Assembly: GCF_021869535.1 (NCBI RefSeq)
Contig: NW_026262723.1
Span: 85,872,324 to 85,936,323 of the forward strand
Source: Mytilus californianus
Taxonomy: Eukaryota > Mollusca > Bivalvia > Mytilida > Mytilidae
DNA length: 64,000 nt
Reading direction: 5' to 3'
The notes under the pieces: model-generated
Seen by the model: only the letters and a program-made list of their open reading frames with translations
Database searches by the model: none
Told to the model about the DNA's origin: nothing
Position numbers and translations under genes: made by a program
Shown here: piece after piece, positions 30,470 to 41,290 of the stretch
How the letters are laid out: each line of letters begins with the position of its first letter
Position numbering within the stretch: the stretch's first letter is position 1

Positions 30470-30900
30470 ATGTAGTATGCTTGCCTACGAGACAATTCTC
30501 CACCAGAGATCAAATGAAGTAAACAACTATAGGTCACCGTACAGCAATCAACAATAAGAAAACCCTATACAGCATAGTAAGTTATAAACGCCCCCGAAAT
30601 GACAAATGTTAAACCATTCAAACGAGAAAACTATCGGCCTAATTTGTGTACAAAACAATAAACGAAAAACAAATATGATATACAGCAACAAAAGACAACC
30701 ACTGAATTACAGGCTCCTGACAGGCAGATACAGAATTAGGCGGGTTTAAACATGTTTGCTTGAGCCAAACTCTCCCCTAACCTGGGACTGTGGTGAAACA
30801 GAACAACAGAAACACAGAAGACATAAAGTACAGATCTGGGTGTACTGACAGTTACTAAAAGCTAGTTCAAAACCAAAAAAAAAAAAAAAAAAAATATAAT
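30470..30900 (-). repeat. Dispersed repeat, 'GAGTTGTCTCATTGG' family, inserted in a Penelope-like copy
   Basis: Reverse complement of the family at 41,000-41,290: 'gagacaattctccaccagag', 'gttataaacgcccccgaaat', 'taaaccattcaaacgagaaa', 'aggctcctgacaggcagata'. It is followed by a short A run (about 30,875-30,894). Confidence 0.65.
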
Positions 30901-30929
30901 GTTTCTAAGACTAAAATATCAATCAGTAC

Positions 30930-31500
30930 ACATCCAACATCAATGGATTTAGTGTAAAGACGTCATTAACCAACAGAGAAAAACATTACCTTGTACAATG
31001 CCAAAATACAGATATCGACAGATTGTAGGACCGTGAATGTACCTATGTGTAAAATACTAATATTTAGTTTGGTTTTAATTCAATGATAACAAAATCAATA
31101 CTTATACCGATAAAAACAACATTCAAAGATATAATTACAGTGTTGAATGGGTAACCCTTTAGAATATGCTTATTTAAAGGATCGATAAGTTTACTGGGAT
31201 CTAAATTTACGGGCTCTTTAAACAACATCACCGTAAAAATTAGGAAGTGTTATCCCGTTTGCAATAAGTTTTCCAGCCAAACTTCAAAACCAAATCTTTG
31301 TATCTTTGAAAGAATTGTGTAAAAGTTTTTTTTTAAAGTAATTTGTGGTAACGAAATCCTTGACATCATAATTTACCAGTGATACATAGATTACGTTCAT
31401 TGAAATCCAAAACGTCACTACAGACACGGGCATAGCGAACGAGTTGGGATATATAAAAACCGTAAATTTTTATAATGTTTTCACCTGAAGATTTTCAATA
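30930..31500 (-). pseudogene. Penelope-like RT C-terminus, second family
   Basis: The minus strand reads YGFYISQLVRYARVCSDVLD, then FNERNLCITGKL, a stop, and CQGFRYHKLL followed by FFQRYKDLVLKFG. YG-YISQL-RY-R followed by L--QGF is the conserved end of the RT seen in the other Penelope-like copies here (compare 62,640-63,000), but the wording differs, so this is a separate family. Sequence at about 34,790-35,220 resembles its 3' part (about 30,930-31,250). Confidence 0.6.
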
Positions 31501-31869
31501 TCACTTCTCTTCAAAATGTATAATCCAGATCCGAACTATCGTGAAACTAAATCCACCAATTAGAAACCAAACTTCAAAATACTGATGGATTCAGTCGAGC
31601 ATTATGCCAGGCACTGGACTAAAGGCGAAGAGAAGACGCAGTTACTCTTTCCAAATGGGTTTAGGCCTTGAGGTCGTTGATACAATTTAGAATTAAAGAA
31701 CTGAATGGGTCTATGAATACACATGAGACATCGATCTTTAAAGATTAAAATGTTTCAAAGCATCGGTCCTCCCTCCATGACAAATGTGTTGTTGTCCCCA
31801 CTGTTAAAGTCGTTTTTGTGTGTAAATTATATTACAAAATAAATATATTACAGTAACTGTCTGATAAAG

Positions 31870-33110
31870 GAACAAGGTATTGACACTTCACTAGGAAACT
31901 CATCATATACCCCGACGACACTTTCCCAGGAGGAATTAATCATCGGTGTGTTCTATGTTCTTTGTAATTTCAACCAAAGATGAAGAACTGGATCTTTCTT
32001 CACTGTATTGGACACTTATTTTTTATAAGTGGCCTTACAAACAATGTTGTATTGCTGAGTCTTTATGGTGCTCAACGAAACCTCTTTCTAAACTACTAAG
32101 ATCAATTTTATCAGGATCAAAGCCGGGTTTTATCAAAGTTATTGTGAAAATACCTACGCTAGGGGTGGCGTAAATCAGATGTGGATACTAAAAAATTCCA
32201 AAGGTCTTTTTGAGTACATACAATCTAAGTCTCTTTCCTCTTTTAATAATATGAAACCATATGACTTTTCTACACTTTACACAATTATTCCCCATTTCAA
32301 ACTAAAAGTCAAATTGAAAGAATTAGTCCGGCTTTGTTCAAAAGAATGGTCAACGTAGATACAAGTATCATTGTTATGAGGGGATAATTCGCACTTTGTT
32401 AGAAACCACTATGATTCAAACCAAAAATTCTCTGAAACTGACGTTATCGTAATTCTTGATTTCTTGATTGACAACATAGGTGTTTTTCAACAAACTATTG
32501 GCATTCCCTTGGGAACCAACTGTGCTCTATTTCTAGCCGACTTATTGCTTTATTCATATGAGGCAGACTTCATACAGGAAGAACGAAACGAAGCTAGAAT
32601 AACCTTTAATTGCATGTTCCGCTATATAGATGATGTCCTCTCGCTAAACAATTCAAACTTTGGTAACTAAGTTGAATGCATCTATCCCATTGAACTTGAC
32701 ATAAAGGATACAACTGATACATTATAATCTACCTCATCTCTTGACTAACATCTAGAAATTGACAATGAGGTGCTGTAGGAAACAAAACTTTACGACAAAA
32801 GAGATGATTTCAGATTCACAATTGTGAACTTTCCATTTCTATGTAGCAACATTCTTGTAGAACCTTCATATCGAGTATATATTTGCCACTTGATCAAATA
32901 TTTCAAAGCTTGCATTTTCCATCATTACTTCCTTGATAGAGGGTAGCTGATTACAAGGATGATGTTACAGCAACGGAACCAAGTGATGAAGTTGAAGTAA
33001 TCCCTTCGAAACTTTTGCGGAAGCCATCACGAGTGGGTTAACCGTTATGGAATATTTGTTTCACAGATGACGACGGATATGTTTATGCACGTTTTTTTTA
33101 TATTTATTAA
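31870..33110 (+). pseudogene. Penelope-like reverse transcriptase, decayed
   Basis: In order on the plus strand: STKDEELDLSSLYW (about 31,966), then CSTKPLSKLL (about 32,068), NQMWILKNSK (about 32,175), YDFSTLYTIIPH (motif A region, about 32,260), GIPLGTNCALFLADLLLYSYE (split here into two parts; motif B, about 32,500-32,560), FRYIDDVLSLNNS (motif C, about 32,617) and RHH-WVNRYGIFVSQM (about 33,020). At least six frame changes separate them. Motif C YIDD is intact. Such enzymes copy element RNA by target-primed reverse transcription and often carry a GIY-YIG endonuclease, which I do not see here. It may belong with the N-terminal piece at 30,280-30,460. Confidence 0.75.
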
Positions 33111-34495
33111 GAATGTATAACGTATTATCGACAAATCATATTTCAATCAGTGATTGTTGATCGCAAGCTAATCAACTTTTGATTTGTTGCCGAAGTTTAC
33201 CGGATCGTAACATTGATAAATAATCAACACATAGCACGTGAAGCCTGTGAAAAATTAGTGAATTGACAGAGCCTTGAATTATTTTTTTATATTTTCTATG
33301 CGTTCCCATTTGTTAATTAAACTTTTCCTTAAAAGTTGTTAAATGATTTGTTGTATTAAATTTGTTCTTAAAGAATCTGTTATTATTATTTACCTTCAAC
33401 TGCACGTTTGTTTACATTCTTTCATCACGGTTTTCCCCTCGAACTTGCGCTGTGCGGTGACAGAGTTTTAACGAGAGCTCTCGTAGTTAGGTTCACTGCA
33501 TACGGGAAAATATCGGTGAATTAATGTACGGGAAGATAATAATTCAATAGCAGTACATTTATGAAGATTTTGATAATATGAAGGACTTTCTTTTACAAGA
33601 AAGTTCGCGTACACTTGTTTTATAGTGAAAAGGAAGCCATTTAAGTAATGAAACATATTCAGCTTTTTTTTTAATCTGAAGTTGCATGTCACTTTATTAC
33701 GTCTTCTTTCAACATTAATCTTTTAAAACGCTCCCACTATTTTGATTTTCTGGTCCTGTGTTGATATAGGTGCTGGTGAACTGTTAATCACCGAGGTACG
33801 TATTCAGGTATTTACACAACCGTGGACTTAAAATTTTGGGATTCGAGCGTTCGGACGCACCAAATTTATACAGTGCTAATTTCTTTGTTTAGCACTTGAT
33901 CGATACAGATATTGGTCCTCTGTTTGACAAATACCAAGACCAGTGCCAATTATTATAGTGATTTATTATCAAAATAAATATTTGTCACTTCAATAACAGT
34001 ATATGTACCAGACTAAACAGCAGTAGTGTTACTTACTGAACAGTAAAAATACATAGGAAGTACAGTTGGTTATCTTATTTGATTTTTAAAAACAATGTTC
34101 TGTAGAAAAAATAAGTACTGAGCCTATTATTCAAGTAATGAAGAAAACATTTTGTCTCAGAGAAACTTTTTCAACACTAGCAATGAGAAATCCAGAAATA
34201 CAAGAAGTCATGTAAACATGTAATTCTTATTCCATTTATCGCCAAGTTTAACTAGTTTGTAGCATTTCTTTCTTTCTATCTTTGTTCTACACATGACCCA
34301 TCAATGGCGATTAAATCAAAACATTTGGAAAGCGAAATCAATAGTTAGGTTGAAGAGCATTAAAAACAAAAAATCCTAAAAAGTTTGTGGCTATGTAAAT
34401 CGATGTCTGTGGAAACTTGAGTATCTCTTGATAATTCATGTTTTTTTAACAGTAAATTTACAAAAATGACGTATCAGTGATATTTCATGTCAGCA
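33111..34495. other. No supported feature
   Basis: AT-rich sequence without a recognisable frame. A minus-strand 74-codon frame at 33,468-33,692 has no known domain. Confidence 0.5.
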
Positions 34496-34499
34496 CAGG

Positions 34500-34665
34500 A
34501 GTGTTGATTACTGGGATGGTGATATCCTCGTAGACAAAACGACTACCAACAGTGCCACCGACCCAATGCTTGTAAAAACGCATCAAATCTAACAAACTTA
34601 TGATTTTGTACGCCAGACACGTATTTTTTCTACACACAAAAGCTACATCAAAGGCGATAACAATA
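34500..34665 (-). mobile_element. Retrozyme-like unit with decayed hammerhead motif
   Basis: On the plus strand, 'actgggatggtgatatcctc', 'accaacagtgccaccgaccc' and 'gattttgtacgccagacac' appear in the order opposite to the unit at 2,286-2,720. The hammerhead at 34,606-34,657 reads, on the minus strand, TTTGATGTAGCTTTTGTGTG then TAGAAAAAATACGTGTCTGG: core and GAAAC box are both mutated. Confidence 0.5.
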
Positions 34666-34789
34666 ACATTACGTTACCAAATTAACTGCATAAAATGACA
34701 ATTCCGACAATTAATGTCTCTTCAGTGATGCTCGAGGCAAACATATTTAAAAATCTAAACCTTATACAAACGTTGAATAGCTGATACAA

Positions 34790-35220
34790 CTAATGAACAG
34801 ATCATGTATTCCCATTCTAAAATATCTTTAATTCCACGTCCAACGGATTAAGTGCAAAAACATCTGAACAGTCCTAGAAAAGCATGTTATTGTGCAATGC
34901 AAAAATATAATATCGACAGGATGTAAAACCATAAGTGTTTATAACTGTATAGTAATTATAAAAATAAGAAGATGTGGTATAATTTCCAATGAGACAACTC
35001 TTAACTAGAGACCAAATGACATAGAAGTTAACAGCATGTTTAGTTATGATATAAAAAAAAATCAATGCTAGTACTGATAAAGAAAATATTCAAAAATATT
35101 ATTACATTATCAAATTATTGAATTGCTAATCTTTAAAAACAATAAGTTTTTTTTCAAAGAACCAATAAGATAACATGGATCGTATTAAAATGTACGGGCT
35201 TTATGAACAACAAAGCAATA
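34790..35220 (-). repeat. Penelope-like 3' region, second family
   Basis: 'tccaacggattaagtgcaaa', 'ttgtgcaatgcaaaaatata' and 'tatcgacaggatgtaaaacc' match phrases at 30,930-31,060, and 'tgtacgggctttatgaacaa' (about 35,191) matches about 31,209. A worn piece of the 'GAGTTGTCTC' repeat lies inside at about 34,968-35,010. Confidence 0.5.
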
Positions 35221-35224
35221 ACAA

Positions 35225-35990
35225 TTATGATGTGGTATCCCGTGTGAAACATGGTGTCAATTCCAAAAAAATATAGACAGGAAGCAGAACCTCTAGTCGC
35301 GGTTTTATCCTTAATGTTAAGTCCACTGGGATATATGAGATGCAAGCACTTGTTGCAATGTGGGTTGTTGAGCAACAGGACATCATCAACATATCTGAAC
35401 TTGGCATTTTTTTTTTGTGTTGGTCTTTCAGAATATTTTGTATTAGTTCTGCTTCAAATGAATACAAACACTTGTCAGCAAGTAGAAGTGCACAATTAAT
35501 ACCCAATGGAATACTGACAAATTGTTGAAATTATATCCAAGCAAACTCGACAAATATGTAGTCAATCAACAAGTTCAGCATTTTGATGATATCGTCTTCG
35601 GTGTATCATTTGTTGGAATGAGTGTGATCTTCACAAAGTAAGATTTTCCTTTTTTGTTTATGCCAGCCAAATAATGATATTGGCATAGAAGTATAATTTT
35701 GATTGAGTTTTTGTCTGTTTGAACAAGAATATGTTTTTTTGCTGAGAGAAAACATCATCAATATCAGCCTTCTTGAAAGGGTTGAAGTAAGAAAGAAGGA
35801 AAGACAACTAGGAGACTCAATATAGATGTTTGTTCTTACCCCAAACTTTGGCGAAAAAAGTAAATACAAAGTAAGGAATTTTAATATTGTAGAATCCACT
35901 AGAGATCGGCTAAGTTCTTGTATCTGAATACAGTTTTGTGTAGAGTAGGAGCTCCAGAATGAAATTGATTCCTTGTGCATATTTGGCTAC
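35225..35990 (-). pseudogene. Penelope-like reverse transcriptase, decayed, minus strand
   Basis: The minus strand gives a STLSRRLILMMFSLSKK segment (about 35,740-35,800), VKITLIPTNDT (about 35,620), MGINCALLLADKCLYSFEAE (motif B, about 35,450-35,506) and FRYVDDVLLLNNP (motif C, about 35,375-35,410) with frame changes between. It matches the layout of the plus-strand copy at 31,870-33,110 but is a separate, shorter copy. Confidence 0.7.
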
Positions 35991-36004
35991 ACTTTTTGGT
36001 CCTT

Positions 36005-36110
36005 TTCGGTTATATCAGCTATAAGGTTTTGGATTTTCAAATAATTCCGCTTCGAGCTATTCTACTGAAGAGACAAGAACTCTTTAAATGCGCATCTTAT
36101 GCAGTTATTT
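36005..36110 (+). ncRNA. Hammerhead-like remnant, CUGAAGA type
   Basis: 'ctactgaagagacaagaact' followed by 'ctttaaatgcgcatctta' is preceded by 'ttttggattttcaaataatt'. The core CUGAAGA is complete (position 7 is free in hammerheads) and the GCGCATCT segment is present, but the GAAA box reads TAAA and stem II is broken. Confidence 0.4.
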
Positions 36111-36269
36111 TTTACCGTTAATGTTATTACTAACACTGTGTAGATACCTGATCTGGTAGACTGTAATTGTACTTAGTGTACTGTCATGAAAATACGGATA
36201 TTATTTTATTGAAATTTACCGTTATCATCTTAGAACATTAAAAAAAAGGAAAGTGTCCCCATAATGCAA

Positions 36270-36405
36270 AGCTCCAATTCCTTGTCTATTTTTGGCTATA
36301 CTGTTTGGTCCTTTTAGGTTTTTGTATGAAGTTTTGAATTTTCAAATATTTCGAACTCGAGCATAACTGAACAGGCATAAATTGTAGAAAAATGTTGGGT
36401 AAAGT
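36270..36405 (+). ncRNA. Hammerhead-like remnant, second copy
   Basis: 'gaattttcaaatatttcg', 'aactcgagcataactgaaca' and 'ggcataaattgtagaaaaatg' repeat the order seen at 36,005-36,110 and 2,560-2,697. CUGAACA replaces CUGAAGA, and stem II is weak (GGCA/TGTA). Confidence 0.4.
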
Positions 36406-36560
36406 ATAATCGATACCGTTAATGGTATGTCTGATAGTAATGATACAAACAAAAAAATAAACAAGCAAACAAACAAAACATTTGATGCGCACAAAAAGTT
36501 TTATTATACTTCACGTTAAAATGCCATATTTTGATTGGCTAATACGAGGGTGTTAATTTA

Positions 36561-36760
36561 CTCCATTACCCTTCATGGAGACGCTTGATCAAGTGTGCGC
36601 TTTATTAAATAAGACTCTATCCTATGGCAAATACTCTATTACCCTTCACGGAGACGCTTGATCAAGTGTGCGCTTTATTAAATGCGACTCTATCCTATGA
36701 CAAATACTCTATTACCCTTCACGGAGACGCTTGATCAAGTGTGCGCTTTATTGAATACGG
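36561..36760. repeat. 73-bp tandem repeat, about 2.7 copies
   Basis: Units begin at 36,561, 36,634 and 36,707 ('ctctattacccttcacgg' or variant), each with 'gagacgcttgatcaagtgtg'. The second and third copies are almost identical where they overlap. Confidence 0.97.
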
Positions 36761-36844
36761 ATGGTTGTTATGTACAAGACGTCATAGTTTATTACTTTGA
36801 ATTTGAAATGTAATCGACAGTAATGACATTCAGTATAATAAATT

Positions 36845-36983
36845 AAATAACACATATCTGAGAGGGTGAAAGAGCAGATTGTTACCCCTCGAAAAGACAT
36901 TGTCAACCTTGGCTTCGCCTCAGTTGACAATGTTTTCTCGGGGTAACAATCTGCTCTATCACCCTCTCAGCTATGTGTTATTT
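36845..36983. repeat. Fold-back hairpin, arms about 62 bp
   Basis: Arms 36,845-36,907 and 36,923-36,983 are complementary with few mismatches around a 15-base loop 'cttggcttcgcctca'. The outermost pairs are 'aaataacacat' and 'atgtgttattt'. It is probably a miniature inverted-repeat element; the frames on both strands are produced by the palindrome. Confidence 0.95.
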
Positions 36984-36989
36984 ATATAT

Positions 36990-37990
36990 TGTCGCCCCAT
37001 TTCTCAGTCAAAAATAAACCTCTGTCCACTGAGGACAATCGTTTCAATGTTGAGTTACATGGTATGTTCTCCCTTATAGGTTCACTTTTTGCGAGTCTTT
37101 TGTCCATTTCGAGATTTTAGACAGCTACCCAACCGTAATGAAATTACTGTCCTTTATCTTCATTTGGAAAAGTTTTTAAACCGCCACTGGATTATTTACA
37201 CTTTAATTAATTAGATGGAAAATTATATTTTCAATATTGGCACATTATCAGTCTATGGAAAGTGCGAATCGAGAAAACCGTTTCCTATGTGGAGTCGGGA
37301 TATTTTCTAATATGAAACTGTAAATATGTAGACACTCAATGAGGAAAAAGATGTTTATTTGCAATAAAAAAATATTTAGTATTAAAATATATGAATACGT
37401 TCAGTCCAAAATTAATTCACGCGACAAACAGAAGTGTTTTATGTATTACCAGTAATCAATAGAGTGTGAAATCGATTATTATCAGCCTTTCAATGTCGTT
37501 TTAAAGGGGAAAAGTCAAATTGACCAGCTAAACGAGCAACAATGTCAAATTTATTGATGGAAACATAAACTGTTAACCTATCATTTAGATATAAACGAAA
37601 ATTATGACTTGAAATATGAACAATATCAAAGAAATAGCAAAAGTGTATATCCTTGTAAAAATTGTACTGCTACCATTTTTCTTTTGTAAATAAATAATTA
37701 AATGCTATTTATTTGATTTTAGATGCGATATCTTTTTAATGTTTTTATTGTAACTTTACGTTTCATGTTTTATGAGGTAGCAGTTTTAACCCACTGCTTA
37801 CTGTCAAAATGGATTTTTGAGACATCTTTCGAAATTCTTAATTGTTCTTCAAACATATTTGTATTAGATTAAAGTTACACGGCAGATGTTTTTCATTTGT
37901 TCCGTTGATTGATAGCGTCCGAATTTTTTTTCAGTTTTTGAATTTGCCTTGGAGTACTGTTTTTTTGTTATACTTTTTTTATACGTGAAG
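36990..37990. other. No supported feature
   Basis: AT-rich, no gene and no recognised repeat. Confidence 0.5.
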
Positions 37991-38000
37991 AATTAAATCA

Positions 38001-38512
38001 AGTCATGTTGTATAGACTGACCCAAATTTTCGTTCAAATTGGTGGCATCGACATAACATCTATCATGTCTATTAAATATATAAATGGTGTTTAAATCCTA
38101 AACACAATTCTAAATACATTGTACAACGTTTGCGCATATTTTTTTTTAAACATGTTTAATTTCGTAACATGTTTAGATTGAAGAAAGTCACTGTGTTGAG
38201 GATTGTGTTTAGGATCATGTTTAGCTTAGAAATTAGTGTAAAAGTCATGTTGTATAGACCGACCCGAATTTTCGTTCAAATTGGTGGCATCGACATAACA
38301 TCTATTAGATTTCTATATGAATATGCATTTCCGATATCCTTACTACATGTAAACTGTATAAATGGTGTTTAAATCCTAAACACAATTTTAAATACATTGA
38401 ACATTGTTTGCACACTTTTTTTTTAACATGTTTAATTTCGTAACATGTTTAGATTGAAGAAAATGTTTAGGACAGTGTATAGGATCATGTTTAGCTTAGA
38501 AATTAGTGTTAA
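38001..38512. repeat. 242-bp tandem duplication
   Basis: 'agtcatgttgtatag' starts copies at 38,001 and 38,243. Both hold 'ttttcgttcaaattggtggc', 'aaatggtgtttaaatcctaa' and 'aacatgtttagattgaagaa'. The second copy has extra sequence after 'taacatctatta'. Confidence 0.95.
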
Positions 38513-38869
38513 AGTCCAAAAATCTTTTAATTCTTGAACACATTTAAAAGTGTTTATATTCAAGACATGTGTACATTTCATGTGTTTGCTTAGATAGATA
38601 ATATCATAATTCTAAACTCAGTTTTCAGGCATGTCAAATAGATGATCGCTGGAAATTGAAATATACTTTAAGTAATGGAAAAGAAAAACGATTCCTAGTT
38701 AACAACTTCAAAATTATGTTCTTACTTTCCACATTTTAACCTATCGAATGCAGTGTTTGGCCTTTTTAATCGTCATGCATAATTCGATAAAATTGCAATA
38801 ACATTACATCAAATATAGATTTTACAAATATAAGAGGGCGAAAAAGTTAGTGTAGATATTTTTTGTCTC

Positions 38870-39250
38870 GCCTCTACAAAGTAATGGAGGCGTGCTGTTT
38901 CCGGTGGCGTCGGCGGCGTTAACATTATTTAAAATTTGTGATAAGGTAAGTTTTTTAAAATGGGTCTACTAACGATACGTCAATGGATATTTGGTGTGCA
39001 TTTATATAAGCATTGGCATATTATTATGGAGATTATACGGCCTCGCCCCCCTGAACGATGGTTCATTGACTGCGAAAGTTTTGCATCGCTTACAGTTAAA
39101 GTTTTTGATTAGGTCAATTTAAGGAGAGCCATTAGCAATAGGTCAATGATATTTAGTATGCACTTGTAACAGCATTATCATATCTCATTTCCAGGGAGGT
39201 TATTTGGCCCTGCAACTTCAGTCACGTTTCATTGACTTTGGATGTTTTGC
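38870..39250. repeat. Dispersed repeat with two diverged internal units
   Basis: Units include 'gatacgtcaatggatatttg' with 'catattattatggagat' (about 38,975) and 'ataggtcaatgatatttagt' with 'catatctcatttccagggag' (about 39,140), a spacing of about 165 bp. The left end has 'ttgtctcgcctctacaaagt'. No gene. Confidence 0.55.
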
Positions 39251-39699
39251 ATAATAAATACATGTTTATAAAGTATTTTCATTTTAATTTCAAAAATTGA
39301 ATTTAACTATTAAAATTACACATAGATATGACAGATGAACATATATCTGTGTCAACACTTATTCTAGAGTGACACTACCCAGACATTTTTTTCATCGGAA
39401 GTTGGGAGATGGTAAATAGTGTGCAATATTGATCTGAAAAACCAAAATTGATTGATTGAAAGTAGAACATCGTGTCTACTTCTTTATAAGCGTATAATTG
39501 ATTTATTATGTACGTATATCATCTATACGAAATGTCAGTGATACTTTTCCTGTACCATCGAACATGTCATGAATAATTGTCGATGTTTCTACTTTGTTTG
39601 AATGCAGTGCGCCATATTATCGTATTTTTTTCATATGAAAAAAGTATCGCATTTCTATTAGAAAAATATCGCATTGGAAAAGTTTTCATAATAAATGCA

Positions 39700-40022
39700 T
39701 ATCTATTGGAAAAACGTCGCACTCATATAAGAAACAAGAATGTGTCTATAGTAAACGGATGTCCCACTCGCACTATCATTTTCTGTGTTCAGTGGACCGT
39801 AACATTGGGGTCAAAACTCTAATTTGGCATTAAAATTAGAAAGATCATATCATAGGGAACATGTGTACTAAGTTTCAAGTTGATTGAACTCCAACTTCAT
39901 CAAAAACTACCTTGACCAAAAACTTTAACCTGAAGCGGGACAGACGAACGAACGGACGGACGAAGGAACGGACGCAGAGACCGAAAAACATAATGTCCCT
40001 CTACTATCGTAGGTGGGGCATA
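39700..40022 (-). mobile_element. Tandem-core-type element end with tetranucleotide run
   Basis: On the plus strand, 'aactccaacttcatcaaaa', a GAAC/GGAC tetranucleotide run (about 39,947-39,975), 'cataatgtccctctactatc' and a GC-rich 'gtaggtggggcat' end follow each other. The order hairpin-like end, microsatellite, core matches the element at 4,503-5,690 in reverse but with different sequence. Confidence 0.5.
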
Positions 40023-40129
40023 AAAATAGCATTATCATCCTCATACAAGTGATTATGGCGTAGAATCATTGTCAAAGTATTTGGACATCTCAAAATTATA
40101 GATCGTGCAAATAGGTTTTATTTAATGCA

Positions 40130-40315
40130 AATAAATATAAGAAGAAGTGGTATGAGTGCCAATGAGACAACTCTCCATCCAAGTCAAAATTTAAAAAAGT
40201 AAACCATTATAGGTCAAAGTGCGGTCTTCAACACATAGCCTTGGCTCACATCGAACAGTAAGCTATAAAGGGCCCCAAAAATTACTAGTGTAAAACCATT
40301 CAAACGGGAATGCTT
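40130..40315 (-). repeat. Dispersed repeat, 'GAGTTGTCTCATTGG' family
   Basis: Contains 'ccaatgagacaactctccat', 'cttggctcacatcgaacagt' and 'gtgtaaaaccattcaaacgg', the reverse complement of the copies at 22,235 and 41,120. Confidence 0.8.
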
Positions 40316-40999
40316 ATTTACTTGTATAAATTCAACATACATGGAATAAAATGTTCAAAATACATGGCAAATTGAATATACGTTTGTCCTGTTAAAAAAA
40401 TCTATGTTTTAAAAAGAATAAACAAGTACTTTTCCGACGAATTTTCTTTTATTCCTACAAATGTCAACAGTCGTCTGAGACTTCCCCATAATGCATCTCA
40501 TTTACAAAAGAAAATATCGCTACTCCACATAAGAAACGGATTTCTCGATTTGCACTTTCCATAGACTGATTATCTTCATATTACATTACATGTATGTTTC
40601 ATAAGCATCCGTACTTTTGATGGGCTGGATCATGAAGTATTCCCAAATCAAATTGTATTTCTCAATAAAAATCGACACTCATTACTGCACATGCTTCCCA
40701 TGAAATCGTCACTGCAATGCATAGGAAAGCAAATGAAAAGATTGATATACCTCGTAATTTCATAGTTGAAGCATAAAAATGTAATTATAAAAATTGAATG
40801 TTTCTTATTGTAATTTTATAGGGTTGTAAAAGCGTTGATCGTGTGCACAAGGTTAGTATAAAGCGCTTCGGCGCTTCATGCAAAAGGTGCTTCGGTAAAC
40901 GCGTTTACACCCCAATTAAACCACAAAAGAAGCATTCAATAATCAAATGTGTTTTTGTTTTGTTTTTTGTTTTTCTCTAAATACACATATCAGTAAAAA

Positions 41000-41290
41000 T
41001 GGGGTGCACCTGTCCTAAGTCAGGAACCTGATGTTCAGTGGTTGTCGTTTGTTGATGTGGTTCATAAGTGTTTCTCGTTTCTCGTTTTTTATATAGATTA
41101 GACCGTTGGTTTTCCTGTTTGAATGGTTTTACACTAGTCATTGTTGGGGCCCTTTATAGCTTGCTGTTCGGTGTGAGCCAAGGCTCTGTGTTGAAGGTCG
41201 TACTTTGACTTATAATGGTTTACTTTTACAAATTGTGACTTGGATGGAGAGTTGTCTCATTGGCACTCATACCACATCTTCTTATATCTA
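41000..41290 (+). repeat. Dispersed repeat, 'GAGTTGTCTCATTGG' family, longest copy
   Basis: From 'ggtgcacctgtcctaagtca' through 'gaatggttttacactagtca' and 'ggccctttatagcttgctgt' to 'gagagttgtctcattggcac'. It is the most complete of at least four clear copies in the window. Confidence 0.8.

Noticed and set aside
36748-37079. Frames of 60 and 66 codons on opposite strands
   Set aside because: Both pass through the perfect fold-back at 36,845-36,983 and mirror each other.
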